In this document: in pieces, positions 1-7,730 of the stretch
Numbering within the stretch: position 1 is the first letter of the stretch
Layout of the letters: each line of letters starts with the position of its first letter
Assembly (NCBI RefSeq): GCF_036659115.1
Contig: NZ_JAVXDF010000054.1
Strand: one strand, 5' to 3'
DNA from: Gordonibacter sp036659115
Lineage (GTDB): Bacteria > Actinomycetota > Coriobacteriia > Coriobacteriales > Eggerthellaceae
DNA length: 16,466 nt
Program-made: the position numbers and the translations under genes
The notes under the pieces: generated by a model
Seen by the model: only the letters and a program-made list of their open reading frames with translations
What the model was told of the DNA's origin: nothing
The model's database searches: none

Positions 1-17
1 GGGTTCTTGCCCCTGCG

Positions 18-662
18 CTACGCCGCGTTTTCGGCGTCCAGCGCGTCCCGATGCCAGCGCAACGTGCCTTCGACCAGCAGCAGAAGGCCCGCATAGAATC
101 CGTCCGAGTACGCCTCCTCGACGCTCCCGCGCAAAGCGGCCACCCAGCCGAGCGGGTGATCCTCCATGAAGGCGCACACGTCCGCGTTCGCTACCTCGGC
201 GGCACCCGCCGCCTGCTGCGCGCACAGGTACGACAGAAACAGCAGCTCGATGCCCATATGGTCGGGATACTGGTTGTTCTCGTTGGACACCTCAAGCCCG
301 CAGCCTTCCAACAACCGCACCATCTCTAAGGCGGGCTTGCCGTATCCCACCGCATCCTCGCCTCCCCGGTTCAGCGACTCCCAGGGAGCCGCCGCCGGAG
401 ACGGAGGGCCCACGAACAGCTTCGTGAACTCAAGCGACGTCTTCTCGCGACCGTTGTCGCACAAGCCCTGCACCGCCGCAAGATAGCGGCCGATTTGCTC
501 CAGCCCCGCGGCAATGTCCTCGTTCGACAGCTCGACGGGAAAGCCCTCCCAGGTGGCCGGTTCAAGATAGGGCAACTCAGGGTCGGACGGCACCGTCAAA
601 AGCGCATTGCCCAGCACCGCGTACACATCGGCCAGCATACCCGCCACAACGTTCTTCTGCAT
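18..662 (-). CDS. TorD/DmsD-family molybdoenzyme chaperone
   Basis: Cytoplasmic chaperone of about 214 residues expected to bind the Tat signal and apo-form of the catalytic subunit encoded in the same operon, holding it until the molybdenum cofactor is inserted. The sequence is mostly helical and shows the family hallmarks: LEFTKLFVGP near residue 77 and NQYPDHMGIEL near residue 130, the latter matching the conserved E/Q-x-PDH region of TorD-like proteins. The reading frame is open 20 codons further upstream, to 722, but the start at 662 is preferred because a strong GAAGGGGG ribosome binding site precedes it and the family similarity begins there. It is the last gene of the operon, 66 bases after the anchor gene. 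Family assignment is firm. Its partner is inferred from position. Confidence 0.88.
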   Translation of the reverse strand: MQKNVVAGMLADVYAVLGNALLTVPSDPELPYLEPATWEGFPVELSNEDIAAGLEQIGRYLAAVQGLCDNGREKTSLEFTKLFVGPPSPAAAPWESLNRGGEDAVGYGKPALEMVRLLEGCGLEVSNENNQYPDHMGIELLFLSYLCAQQAAGAAEVANADVCAFMEDHPLGWVAALRGSVEEAYSDGFYAGLLLLVEGTLRWHRDALDAENAA

Positions 663-728
663 GGAAACCCCCTTCAAAGAAACGATCCCGAACAGCCCTG
701 TGGCCACTCGGGATCGCTGCATGAACCG

Positions 729-1949
729 TTACGCCGCCTGCGCACCCGTCGCCGCGTCCGACACGACATCGGGCTCCGGCTTGCGTCCCACAAGGAACGT
801 CTTCGCCAGCACGATGAACGCGAGCGCTCCCAGCGACACGACGCCCAGCACCACCACGACCTCGACCCACGTTGGCGCATAAGCCGAGATGGCCGTCCAA
901 ACGTCCGAGCCCGTCGCGTGGGCTGTCGAGCTGGAACCCGAGATGAGACCCGGCGAACCTTCGATACCCGGGAAGATGAACGAGGTGAGCAAAAGCCAGA
1001 TGCGCTTGAAGAACACGCCCACGATAACCAGGGCAGAGGAGAGCATGACCAGCCCCGTCTTCTGCCGGTTCTTGGCGAACACGAGGATCGCGAACGGGAT
1101 GACCACGCCAAGGATGATCTCGCCCCAGAAAAACGGCGCAGTCGCTCCGGCAAACATCTGCCCGAGCAGGGCGTTGCCGTGCTCGGCCTGCGGGTAGGCC
1201 ATCGTCAGCACCTCGCAGCCCACCATGAAGCCGTCGATGGCGATGCAGGTGACCAAAAGTCCCGCAAGGTTGGCCATGAGCGACTTCTCGAACTTGAGGT
1301 AGCCGGCACGGCGCAGCGCCACGAGCGAGATAAGCAGCAGCGCCAAACCGGAATCCATAGCCGAGATCACGAACAACGGTGCCATGATGGCCGAATGCCA
1401 GCCTTCGTTGGCAATCTGCAAGCCGAAGATCCACGCCGTCACCGAGTGCACGAGGATGGCGATGGGTAGGGCGAAACGGGACACGCGCTTGACGGCCTTC
1501 TCGCGGGGCTTGCTTGAGGTCATGAAGAACAGGTAGACCAGGTTGATAACGAGATAGCACGTGATAACGCACACGTCCCAGAGAAGCGGCGACATGAAGT
1601 TCGGGCTCAAAAGCAGCTGGTACACCCGTCCGATGCCGCCGAGGTCGATGAGCACGAACATGCCAGCCATGCAGATGCACACCGTCGACACCAACACGGC
1701 AGGCAGCGCCACCTTCTTGTACTCCTTCACGTTGAAGATGGAAGCCGACGAGGCCACGATCAGGCCACCGGCCGACAGGCCCACGAAGAACATGAAGCTG
1801 GCGATGTAGAGGCCCCACGACGTGCCGTTGTTCATGCCGGTAACGCCGAGGCCCCCCATAAGCTGATAGATCCACACACCCACGCCGACGAGGGCCACTA
1901 CCGCCAACGCAATGGTCACGGGCGTGACGTAACGTTTTTTCGCATCCAT
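729..1949 (-). CDS. NrfD/PsrC-family membrane anchor subunit of molybdoenzyme
   Basis: Polytopic membrane protein of 406 residues with about nine to ten hydrophobic segments, beginning near residues 10-32 and 46-68. It resembles the NrfD/PsrC family, which anchors iron-sulfur and molybdopterin subunits and exchanges electrons with the quinone pool. Visible family features are the W-x-LYIASFMFFVGLSAGG stretch around residue 45, the LIDLGG loop around residue 100 and the VHSVTAWIFG helix around residue 187. An AGGGGA ribosome binding site precedes the ATG, and the gene starts 9 bases after the ferredoxin subunit, so co-translation in one complex is likely. The role as menaquinol oxidase is inferred from the family; direction of electron flow cannot be read from sequence. 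Confidence 0.9.
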   Translation of the reverse strand: MDAKKRYVTPVTIALAVVALVGVGVWIYQLMGGLGVTGMNNGTSWGLYIASFMFFVGLSAGGLIVASSASIFNVKEYKKVALPAVLVSTVCICMAGMFVLIDLGGIGRVYQLLLSPNFMSPLLWDVCVITCYLVINLVYLFFMTSSKPREKAVKRVSRFALPIAILVHSVTAWIFGLQIANEGWHSAIMAPLFVISAMDSGLALLLISLVALRRAGYLKFEKSLMANLAGLLVTCIAIDGFMVGCEVLTMAYPQAEHGNALLGQMFAGATAPFFWGEIILGVVIPFAILVFAKNRQKTGLVMLSSALVIVGVFFKRIWLLLTSFIFPGIEGSPGLISGSSSTAHATGSDVWTAISAYAPTWVEVVVVLGVVSLGALAFIVLAKTFLVGRKPEPDVVSDAATGAQAA

Positions 1950-1958
1950 GTCTGTCCC

Positions 1959-2576
1959 CTAACCGTAGTAGTAGAGCTGCGGGCGGGTGCCGAACTCTTC
2001 CAGCAAGTTGCCAGCGTGCTTGTCGCGAACCAGATGTGCAATCTCGCTCGTCGGGTCGTCAAGGTCGCCGAAGACGCGGGCCCGTGCCGGGCACACCTTC
2101 ACGCACATGGGGTCTTCGCCCTCGTCGGTACGCTCCTTGCACAGCGTGCACTTCTCCGCCACGCCTTTCGGGCGGCGCACCACGCGCGCATCACCGTAGT
2201 CGAAATCGGGGTCGCGCTCGGCATCCTGCCAGTTGAACACGCGCGCCTCGTAGGGGCAGGCGGCCATGCACATGCGGCAGCCGATGCACTTGTCGTAATT
2301 GATCTCGACGCGGCCCAAATCGTCCTTGTAGGTGGCGCCTGTCGGGCACACCTTCTGGCACGCGGGGTTCTCGCAGTGCTGGCACGCCACCGGAACGTAG
2401 CGACGCGACAGGTCGGGGTACGTGCCCACGGCACCGTCCATCACATCGGCACCCTCGGTGACCACGCGCAGCCAAAGCATTCCCATCGGGATGTTGTTCT
2501 GCAGCTTGCAGGCGTTCGAGCAGGTGTGGCATCCCACGCAGCGATCGAGGTTGATCGCAAGTCCTAGCTTCGTCAT
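1959..2576 (-). CDS. DmsB-like 4Fe-4S ferredoxin subunit of molybdoenzyme
   Basis: Electron-transfer subunit of 205 residues carrying sixteen cysteines in four ferredoxin-type groups: C13/16/19/23, C65/68/73/77, C97/100/103/107 and C143/146/158/162. This is the pattern of the DmsB/PsrB/NrfC family, which relays electrons between an NrfD-type anchor and a molybdopterin catalytic subunit through four [4Fe-4S] clusters. The ATG at 2576 is chosen because AGGTGG lies five bases upstream; an in-frame GTG at 2585 would add three residues (M-V-A) but lacks a site. There is no signal peptide, so it would have to be exported together with the Tat-targeted partner, as is known for this family. It lies 9 bases after the catalytic gene. 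Confidence 0.94.
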   Translation of the reverse strand: MTKLGLAINLDRCVGCHTCSNACKLQNNIPMGMLWLRVVTEGADVMDGAVGTYPDLSRRYVPVACQHCENPACQKVCPTGATYKDDLGRVEINYDKCIGCRMCMAACPYEARVFNWQDAERDPDFDYGDARVVRRPKGVAEKCTLCKERTDEGEDPMCVKVCPARARVFGDLDDPTSEIAHLVRDKHAGNLLEEFGTRPQLYYYG

Positions 2577-2585
2577 GGCAACCAC

Positions 2586-4997
2586 CTATGCTTTCTTGAT
2601 CTCGACGAGCGTGTCCGAGAAGGGAATGACCGGCCCGGTCATAAGCGCGTATCCGCGCTCGATCATCGTATCGTTCGTGACGTTTTGTAAGTTGCCCTCG
2701 ACCAGGTAGTCCGACGTGGCCGCCTCGTACATGCGCGCCGAGTCGGGGCGCACGGCCTCGTTGCCCTTGACCTTACACTTGAAGGAGCCACGGTCGTTCA
2801 GCACCTCCACCGTATCGCCCGCCGCAAGGCCGCGAGCCTGCATATCCGTCGGGTTCAGCTCGACGTAGGGCTCGTAGAACTGCTGGGTCCACCGCGCATC
2901 CCAGAACTGGTTGTGAATGCGGAAGCGCGTGCGCACGTTCGCCAGCTGCAAGGGGTACTGCGCACGCAGGGGATTGTCTGCATAGGCCTCGTTGCAGTCC
3001 TCGTAGGCGGGCAGTTCCTGGCCGAACTCCACCAGGTTGTCGTAGTACACGTCCATGCGACCCGATGTGGTGAGGAACGCGCCGTCCTCGTAGGCGGTTC
3101 GGGGCTTCTCGATGCCCTCAAGGGGATACAGGTAGCCGTTCTTCACGATATCGTCGACCGTGAGGGCGGCGAGGTAGGGGTCTTCGGAGTTCGCCAGTTT
3201 CGCCTCGACAAGCTCGCGCGCCGTTTTCGGCAGGTGCTGGTCGACACCGAGGCGCTTGGCAATCTCCCGCTCGATCCAAAACTCAGTCTTCGCTTCGAAC
3301 AGCGGGTCGATGACCTTCGCCTGCAGCACTAAATGGTTGTAGCCCGAGGCGATACCGCCGATTTCCTCGTCGTTCTCGAAGCGCGAGGTGGTGGGCAGCA
3401 CGAGGTCGGACCATTTCGCGCCTTCGGTAAAGTAGGCGTCGATGGTCACGATGAAGTCGAGCTTCTTCACCCACTCGATGGTCTTGTTCTGGTTGCCGTA
3501 CTTCTGGTTGATGGCATCGCCCAGGCAGATGAAGGCGCGCACGTTGTTGTCCTGGTATTTCAGGTCGTAGCTTGCCACTTTTGACGTTGCCGCGGCCAAC
3601 TGCTCAGGAAGCTCCCACGCGCCCAGGGAGGCACTGTAGCCGTTCCAGGCACCGCCCACGAACACGCCGACGTGCGCGCCCGGCTTGCCGATGTTGCCCG
3701 TCAGGGCCGCGAGCAGCGCTGCTGCATGGCCGCCGATGTCGGCGTTGGCCATCTTGTCGCTGCCGCCCCAGCCCACGGCCAGCGAGGCCGGGCCGTTGCA
3801 GGCGTACTCCTGTGCGAGCGTCTTGATGGTGTCGGCGGGAATGCCGGTCTTCTCGGAGGCCCATTCGAGCGTGTAGTGCTTCTGGGCAGTTTCAAGCAGG
3901 CTGAACGCGGTCGTGCAGGAGGCGCCGTCCACGGTGAACGTGCCCTTGAGCGTCGGCTTCGCCGCCGCATCCGTGTAGGCGCGCTTCTGCGAAGAGGACT
4001 GGTCCCACACGAAGAACGGGTTCTTCTCCCCCGTCTCGGGTTCTTCCGCATTCGGATCTTCCGCATGGTCGCGCACAAGCTTCTTCGTCTTGGCATCCAC
4101 CAGATAGGGCAGCGCCGTATGCTGCAGCACGAAATCCTCGTCGTACCATTTGTTGTCGATGATGGCGGTGACCATGCCGAGGAACAGCGCGGCATCGGTG
4201 CCCGGCACGATGGGTATCCATTGGTCGGACTTGCCGGCCGTGGTAGAGAAGTGAGGATCGACGGTGACCATCTTGGCACCGGCTTCCTTCGCCTCGAAGA
4301 AGAGGCGCACCTGGGGAAGCGTGGATTCCAGGAAGTTGCTGCCCACCATGAGCACCATGTTCGCGTTCGTCCAGTCGCGCGCCTCGCCTGTGGCGTAGGC
4401 GTACCCGCCGCCATGCCCGATTGCCGGGTCGAGGCCGTTGCCGGTGCCGTTGTCGATGCCGCCGTTGCCGCCCGTCTGGGCTCCGAACAGCGGTGCCATG
4501 AACTGCGCGAGGCTTTCTGTGGACTGCTTCACCAGCACGCAGTCCTTGCCGTGCTGCTTTTGCAGATCGGTGATGGTGTCCACCATCAGGTCAAGCGCCT
4601 CGTCCCATGAGATGGCAACGAAGTCGCTGCTGCCGCGCTCGCCCACGCGCTTGAGGGGCGTCTGGATGCGGCCCTTTCCGTAGATGTGCTGCACCTCCGA
4701 CAGGCCCTTCAGGCAGATGGTGGCGTAGCGATCGCCGCCAGCCTCGTTCGGCTGGACCTGCACCAAGCGGCCATCGCGCACCTTGCAAGCCATGGGGCAG
4801 GCACCGCCGCAGTGCAGCTGGTGGTAGGTGTAGGCGAGATGCTCGTCTGATTGCGCATGCGCCTGAGCAGGCTTGAGCCACGTGTCGTAACCCGCCGCAC
4901 CGCCGAGTCCCACGGCTGCCGTGCCCGCAGCGAACGCTGCGCCCTTCATGAAGACCCTGCGGGTGATCGAAGATCCGCCCGTGTCGTTCTTCGGCAT
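2586..4997 (-). CDS. Tat-exported molybdopterin oxidoreductase (DMSO reductase family), catalytic subunit
   Basis: Catalytic subunit of 803 residues. The N-terminus has a twin-arginine signal (ITRRVFMKGAAF, residues 11-22) followed by a hydrophobic stretch ending in AQAHAQ near residue 49. A [4Fe-4S] motif follows, C63-x3-C67-x3-C71-x23-C95 with CLKG at the fourth cysteine. The central molybdopterin domain includes the MVLMVGSNFLES nucleotide-fold region, and the dinucleotide-binding domain starts near residue 681 and contains RTRFRIHNQFWD. Aligned by eye to DmsA, the Mo-ligand position falls near D190 (NGLDPAIG), which would give an aspartate rather than Ser/Cys/Sec ligand; this is tentative. 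A strong AGGAGG site sits four bases before the ATG. It leads an operon with ferredoxin, NrfD and TorD genes, so it is a periplasm-facing respiratory enzyme. The substrate is unknown; sulfoxide, N-oxide, catechol dehydroxylation or other reductions are all possible. Confidence 0.93.
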   Translation of the reverse strand: MPKNDTGGSSITRRVFMKGAAFAAGTAAVGLGGAAGYDTWLKPAQAHAQSDEHLAYTYHQLHCGGACPMACKVRDGRLVQVQPNEAGGDRYATICLKGLSEVQHIYGKGRIQTPLKRVGERGSSDFVAISWDEALDLMVDTITDLQKQHGKDCVLVKQSTESLAQFMAPLFGAQTGGNGGIDNGTGNGLDPAIGHGGGYAYATGEARDWTNANMVLMVGSNFLESTLPQVRLFFEAKEAGAKMVTVDPHFSTTAGKSDQWIPIVPGTDAALFLGMVTAIIDNKWYDEDFVLQHTALPYLVDAKTKKLVRDHAEDPNAEEPETGEKNPFFVWDQSSSQKRAYTDAAAKPTLKGTFTVDGASCTTAFSLLETAQKHYTLEWASEKTGIPADTIKTLAQEYACNGPASLAVGWGGSDKMANADIGGHAAALLAALTGNIGKPGAHVGVFVGGAWNGYSASLGAWELPEQLAAATSKVASYDLKYQDNNVRAFICLGDAINQKYGNQNKTIEWVKKLDFIVTIDAYFTEGAKWSDLVLPTTSRFENDEEIGGIASGYNHLVLQAKVIDPLFEAKTEFWIEREIAKRLGVDQHLPKTARELVEAKLANSEDPYLAALTVDDIVKNGYLYPLEGIEKPRTAYEDGAFLTTSGRMDVYYDNLVEFGQELPAYEDCNEAYADNPLRAQYPLQLANVRTRFRIHNQFWDARWTQQFYEPYVELNPTDMQARGLAAGDTVEVLNDRGSFKCKVKGNEAVRPDSARMYEAATSDYLVEGNLQNVTNDTMIERGYALMTGPVIPFSDTLVEIKKA

Positions 4998-5103
4998 TGT
5001 TCCTCCTAGATGCTAGGATCTCCGTGCTCGCCGCGTGCCATCTTGGCCATCAGGTCACCGGCAAAAACACCTTCAAACGCTCCCGATCGATCAATCTGCG
5101 GTC

Positions 5104-5132
5104 AATATAGCAAATTGTATTATGATTAACAA
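5104..5132 (-). promoter_or_regulatory. Probable sigma-70 promoter of the molybdoenzyme operon
   Basis: Read on the minus strand, TTGTTA (5132-5127) and TATATT (5109-5104) are separated by exactly 17 bases, a good match to vegetative -35 and -10 elements. Transcription would start near 5097, leaving a leader of about 100 bases before the catalytic gene. The left arm of the inverted repeat at 5112-5126 occupies the spacer between the two hexamers. Prediction from sequence only. Confidence 0.55.
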
Positions 5133-5152
5133 GACTTATCATAATACAATTT
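5112..5152. promoter_or_regulatory. Perfect 15-bp inverted repeat, likely operator of the divergent promoters
   Basis: The arms AAATTGTATTATGAT (5112-5126) and ATCATAATACAATTT (5138-5152) are perfect reverse complements separated by 11 bases. The whole divergent intergenic region (4998-5319) is strikingly AT-rich against GC-rich neighbours. The left arm fills the -35/-10 spacer of the minus-strand promoter and the right arm abuts a TTGACA on the plus strand, so a bound dimer could affect both directions. There is no T-run terminator logic or nearby gene end to explain it as a terminator. The YtrA-type GntR regulator encoded at 6246-6698 is the nearest candidate binder (inference). Apart from this repeat, the two promoters and ribosome binding sites, I see nothing else in the 322-base region. 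Confidence 0.6.
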
Positions 5153-5182
5153 TTGACAATTTAGAAAGGATCCAGTTTTTAT
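5153..5182 (+). promoter_or_regulatory. Possible plus-strand promoter of the NrfD-GntR-slipin operon
   Basis: A perfect TTGACA at 5153-5158 directly follows the right arm of the inverted repeat. Eighteen bases further lies TTTTAT (5177-5182), a weak -10; TATAAA at 5180-5185 is a better hexamer but at a 21-base spacing. A start near 5190 would give a leader of about 130 bases. The -35 is convincing and the -10 is not. Confidence 0.35.
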
Positions 5183-5319
5183 AAAAGCAGTTTTAAGCAA
5201 TTCACATGGTATAACGCTCTAATCTCACGTATTTTCTTTTTACTTTCCCCTCCAACTCTTTCACTATTGTCCTAGGTTAATTTGCCTATTTTTGTTACAC
5301 TGGAGCCATTACGAAACGC

Positions 5320-6249
5320 GTGGCAAAGGAAACTTTCTCTGTGCTCAGCACTCTGGTCATAGGTTATCTGTTCTTCGGCGGGCTTGGGTCGGGAACCTGC
5401 CTCGTCTTGTCCTGCCTTGCCCTGAAAAGCATTGCCGGCATCCCCCGCCGGGCAAATGGCGCGTTGGTTGCTTTCGAGGCGAATCGCCTGCTGTTCGGAT
5501 GCGGCTTTGCCGCCTCCTTCGTCGCACTGGCACTCGGGGCTGTCTGCCTCGTGCTCGATCTGGGCCGGTTCGAGGCCATCGTGCACCTGCTCCTCAACCC
5601 CGCACCCACCTATATCTCTGTCGGTGCCTATGCGCTGTCGGCCCTGTTGCTCGCGGTCGGAGCACTCAGTGCCGCGTGGCTTTTCCATGCACCGCTGCCG
5701 GCACTTGCGCTCCGTATCCTATCCGTACTCGCCATCGTCATAGCAGCCATCGTCATGCTCTACACCGGGTTGCTTTTGATGGGAACCGAAGGGGTGCGGC
5801 TTTGGAACACGGCCTTGGTCCCCTGCCTATTCGTCCTCTCGTCGACGTCTTCGGGCATCGCCCTGCTGGTGCTGACTGCATTCATTTTCGGCACGATACA
5901 GCCCTATCGGAGCTTTTTCCTCACACTCGCCAAGGTCGACGCCCTCCTGATCGCCGTCGAGCTGGCCGTTCTGGCGGCTTTCGTCGCACTCTCGTTTCTC
6001 GACCAGTACGCCCGCGTCTCAGCCGAGCAGCTCGTGTCCGGAGGCCTTTCGCTACCGTTCTGGATCGGGCTCGTCTGCTGCGGGCTGGCGCTGCCCTTGG
6101 CCCTGGAAGTGCTGGCCGCCCTGCAAAAAAGCGAGCGATACGCCCTTGCAGCCAGCCTGGGAGTAGTCGCTGGCAGCTTCCTGCTGCGCTGGTGCCTTGT
6201 GGCCGCAGCCACCCACCCGCTCATCTCGGCCGCAGGAGCACTGTCATGA
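5320..6249 (+). CDS. Stand-alone NrfD-like polytopic membrane protein
   Basis: Membrane protein of 309 residues with about eight hydrophobic helices. Family signs are YLFFGGLGSGTCLV (residues 16-29), LDLGRFEAIVHLLLNP (about 79-94) and TGLLLMGTEGVRLWNTALVP followed by SSTSSGIALL (about 150-187), all typical of the NrfD/PsrC (DmsC-like) quinone-interacting fold. No ferredoxin or molybdopterin gene follows it. Instead its stop overlaps the start of a GntR regulator by the ATGA pattern. It is divergent to a molybdoenzyme operon that already encodes an anchor. The start is a GTG with only a distant GGAG 14 bases upstream, so the start is uncertain, though a stop at 5278 limits any extension. It might be a spare anchor for another enzyme or a sensory quinone-binding protein. 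Family assignment is good; role is unknown. Confidence 0.82.
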   Translation: MAKETFSVLSTLVIGYLFFGGLGSGTCLVLSCLALKSIAGIPRRANGALVAFEANRLLFGCGFAASFVALALGAVCLVLDLGRFEAIVHLLLNPAPTYISVGAYALSALLLAVGALSAAWLFHAPLPALALRILSVLAIVIAAIVMLYTGLLLMGTEGVRLWNTALVPCLFVLSSTSSGIALLVLTAFIFGTIQPYRSFFLTLAKVDALLIAVELAVLAAFVALSFLDQYARVSAEQLVSGGLSLPFWIGLVCCGLALPLALEVLAALQKSERYALAASLGVVAGSFLLRWCLVAAATHPLISAAGALS

Positions 6250-6698
6250 GCGCCGGATCGATGCCCACACCCCGCACCGAGCGGTTCGCGCTCGACACCG
6301 ATACCACCACCCCGCCGTGGATGCAGCTGCGCCTGTGGCTCATCGACCAGATCAAGCGCGGCATCTACCAGCCCGGGGATCGCATGCCCACCATTCGTGC
6401 GTTGGCGGCAGAGGTGTCGATGAACAACAACACCGCCAGCAAGGCCTACACCAGCATGATCAACGACGGCTACCTGCAATCGCGCCAAGGTTCTGGCGTG
6501 TTCGCGAGCGATCTGGCCAGCCCCAACAAGGACGAACGCGGCAAGATCGTGGACTTTGCACTGGAAAGCTGCATCGCCACCTGCCGCGACTTGGGCCTGT
6601 CCCTGCACGATATAGAGAAGACCATCCAGAAGCGCATACGTGGCATCGAACTGAGAGAGGAGCAGCTCATCCATGAAGAAGACGAAAGAAGCCGCTAA
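6246..6698 (+). CDS. GntR-family transcriptional regulator, YtrA-like
   Basis: Cytoplasmic DNA-binding protein of 150 residues. Residues 24-86 form the winged helix-turn-helix of the GntR family: QLRLWLIDQIKRGIYQPGDR, then TIRALAAEVSMNNNTASKAY as the recognition helices and the wing ending GYLQSRQGSGVFAS. The C-terminal 60 residues are a short helical tail (SLHDIEKTIQKRIRG) with no effector domain, which is the architecture of the YtrA subgroup, often encoded with membrane transport or membrane proteins. The ATG overlaps the TGA of the upstream NrfD-like gene, and the slipin gene starts 26 bases before this gene ends, so translation of all three is coupled. It probably controls its own operon and perhaps the divergent molybdoenzyme operon via the repeat at 5112-5152 (inference). 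Confidence 0.9.
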   Translation: MSAGSMPTPRTERFALDTDTTTPPWMQLRLWLIDQIKRGIYQPGDRMPTIRALAAEVSMNNNTASKAYTSMINDGYLQSRQGSGVFASDLASPNKDERGKIVDFALESCIATCRDLGLSLHDIEKTIQKRIRGIELREEQLIHEEDERSR

Positions 6699-7614
6699 CA
6701 CTGCAAAAGGGGCGCTCGACCCTGCCGTCTACGAGCACTTCGAGCGCTCGCCCACCAGCGTGTCGGCACGCAACGGCGCCATCCTGGTAACCGTCGGGGT
6801 GTTCGCCCTCGTGTTTGCATGCTCGTGCGGCGCATTCTGGCTGGCCACCGGAACCGTCGGATTCGCCGGGTTCCTCGTGTCGCTGGTCGTGGCCGCGGTG
6901 CTCTGCATGTCGGTGCATGTCGCACAGCAGTGGGAGCGCGCCGTGGTGTTCCGCCTGGGCAGGCTCAACCGCGTCGTGGGGCCAGGGCCCTTCCTCACCA
7001 TCCCCTTCATCGAGTACAGCGTCATCAAGATCGACCAGCGCGTGCGCACCACCGCGTTCGGCGCCGAGGAAACGCTTACGAGCGACCTCGTGCCGCTCGA
7101 TGTGGACGCCGTGCTGTTCTGGAACGTCTGGGACGTGGAAAAGGCCTGCACAGAAGTGGACAACTACCCGCTTGCCGTGCGCTCGTCGGCCCAGACCATC
7201 CTGCGCGACGCCATCGGCCGGGCCAGCATCTCGGAGGTGGCCATGCGCCGCAACCAGCTGGACCGGGAGCTCAAGCACCTGCTGGAGGAGAAAGTCACGC
7301 CGTGGGGCATCTCCGTGGCCTCGGTGGAGATCCGCGACATCCAGGTGCCTGAGAAGCTGCAGGACACCATGTCGCTTGAAGCCCAGGCTGAGCAGCGCAA
7401 GAAGGCCCGCATCGCGCTCATGGAGGCCGAGCAGGAGATCTACGAGATGTTCAAGGACATGAAGGACGAGAACATCGTCGACGAGCAGGCCATGCGCATG
7501 CGCGCCATGCACCTGCTCTACGAAAGCGTCCACGACACCGGCGGCACCGTCGTCGTGCCCAGCTCGTTTAGCGAGGGCTTCACCGACATCTTCGGCAAGG
7601 ACGGGGCGAAGTAG
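6673..7614 (+). CDS. Slipin / stomatin-like SPFH-domain membrane protein
   Basis: Protein of 313 residues with a charged N-terminus, two adjacent hydrophobic segments (about residues 35-57 and 62-81) and then an SPFH (band 7) domain from about residue 84. The domain opens with QQWERAVVFRLGRLNRVVGPGPF, the classic stomatin/slipin signature, and continues through TLTSDLVPLDVDAVLFWNV and QTILRDAIGRAS to an Ala/Glu-rich helix around 235-262. Such proteins oligomerise on the inner membrane and organise membrane microdomains or proteases. There is no nfeD-type partner next to it. GAGAGGAG about ten bases before the ATG supports the start, which lies inside the GntR gene. Co-expression with the regulator and NrfD-like protein suggests a membrane-linked control module. 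Confidence 0.92.
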   Translation: MKKTKEAANTAKGALDPAVYEHFERSPTSVSARNGAILVTVGVFALVFACSCGAFWLATGTVGFAGFLVSLVVAAVLCMSVHVAQQWERAVVFRLGRLNRVVGPGPFLTIPFIEYSVIKIDQRVRTTAFGAEETLTSDLVPLDVDAVLFWNVWDVEKACTEVDNYPLAVRSSAQTILRDAIGRASISEVAMRRNQLDRELKHLLEEKVTPWGISVASVEIRDIQVPEKLQDTMSLEAQAEQRKKARIALMEAEQEIYEMFKDMKDENIVDEQAMRMRAMHLLYESVHDTGGTVVVPSSFSEGFTDIFGKDGAK

Positions 7615-7730
7615 GGGGAAGATCGGTATGGACACTTTCTCGAAACGGATGCGATAGGGTGCGCAGCATCCCCTCCTATGAGATAATGGCAGATCAAGAG
7701 AAGATACACAGCTAAGGAGTCCCGCACCCC

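Noticed and set aside
495..1469. Long plus-strand open frame opposite the anchor and chaperone genes
   Set aside because: Its translation is rich in Arg/His/Asp with no domain pattern, as expected for the antisense of GC-rich genes, while the minus-strand proteins are clear family members.
3672..4610. Long plus-strand open frame opposite the molybdoenzyme gene
   Set aside because: Antisense shadow of a well-supported catalytic subunit; no ribosome binding site or recognisable domain.
5292..6698. One continuous frame that reaches from upstream of the NrfD-like gene to the end of the GntR gene
   Set aside because: Only the final 150 residues, starting at the ATG at 6246, look like protein; the earlier part is an out-of-frame reading of the membrane protein gene. 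It is not a fusion.
7659..7687. Promoter before the ATP-grasp gene
   Set aside because: GATAAT at 7682-7687 is a fair -10, but there is no acceptable -35 (GTGCGC at the 17-base position), so I did not list it as a feature.
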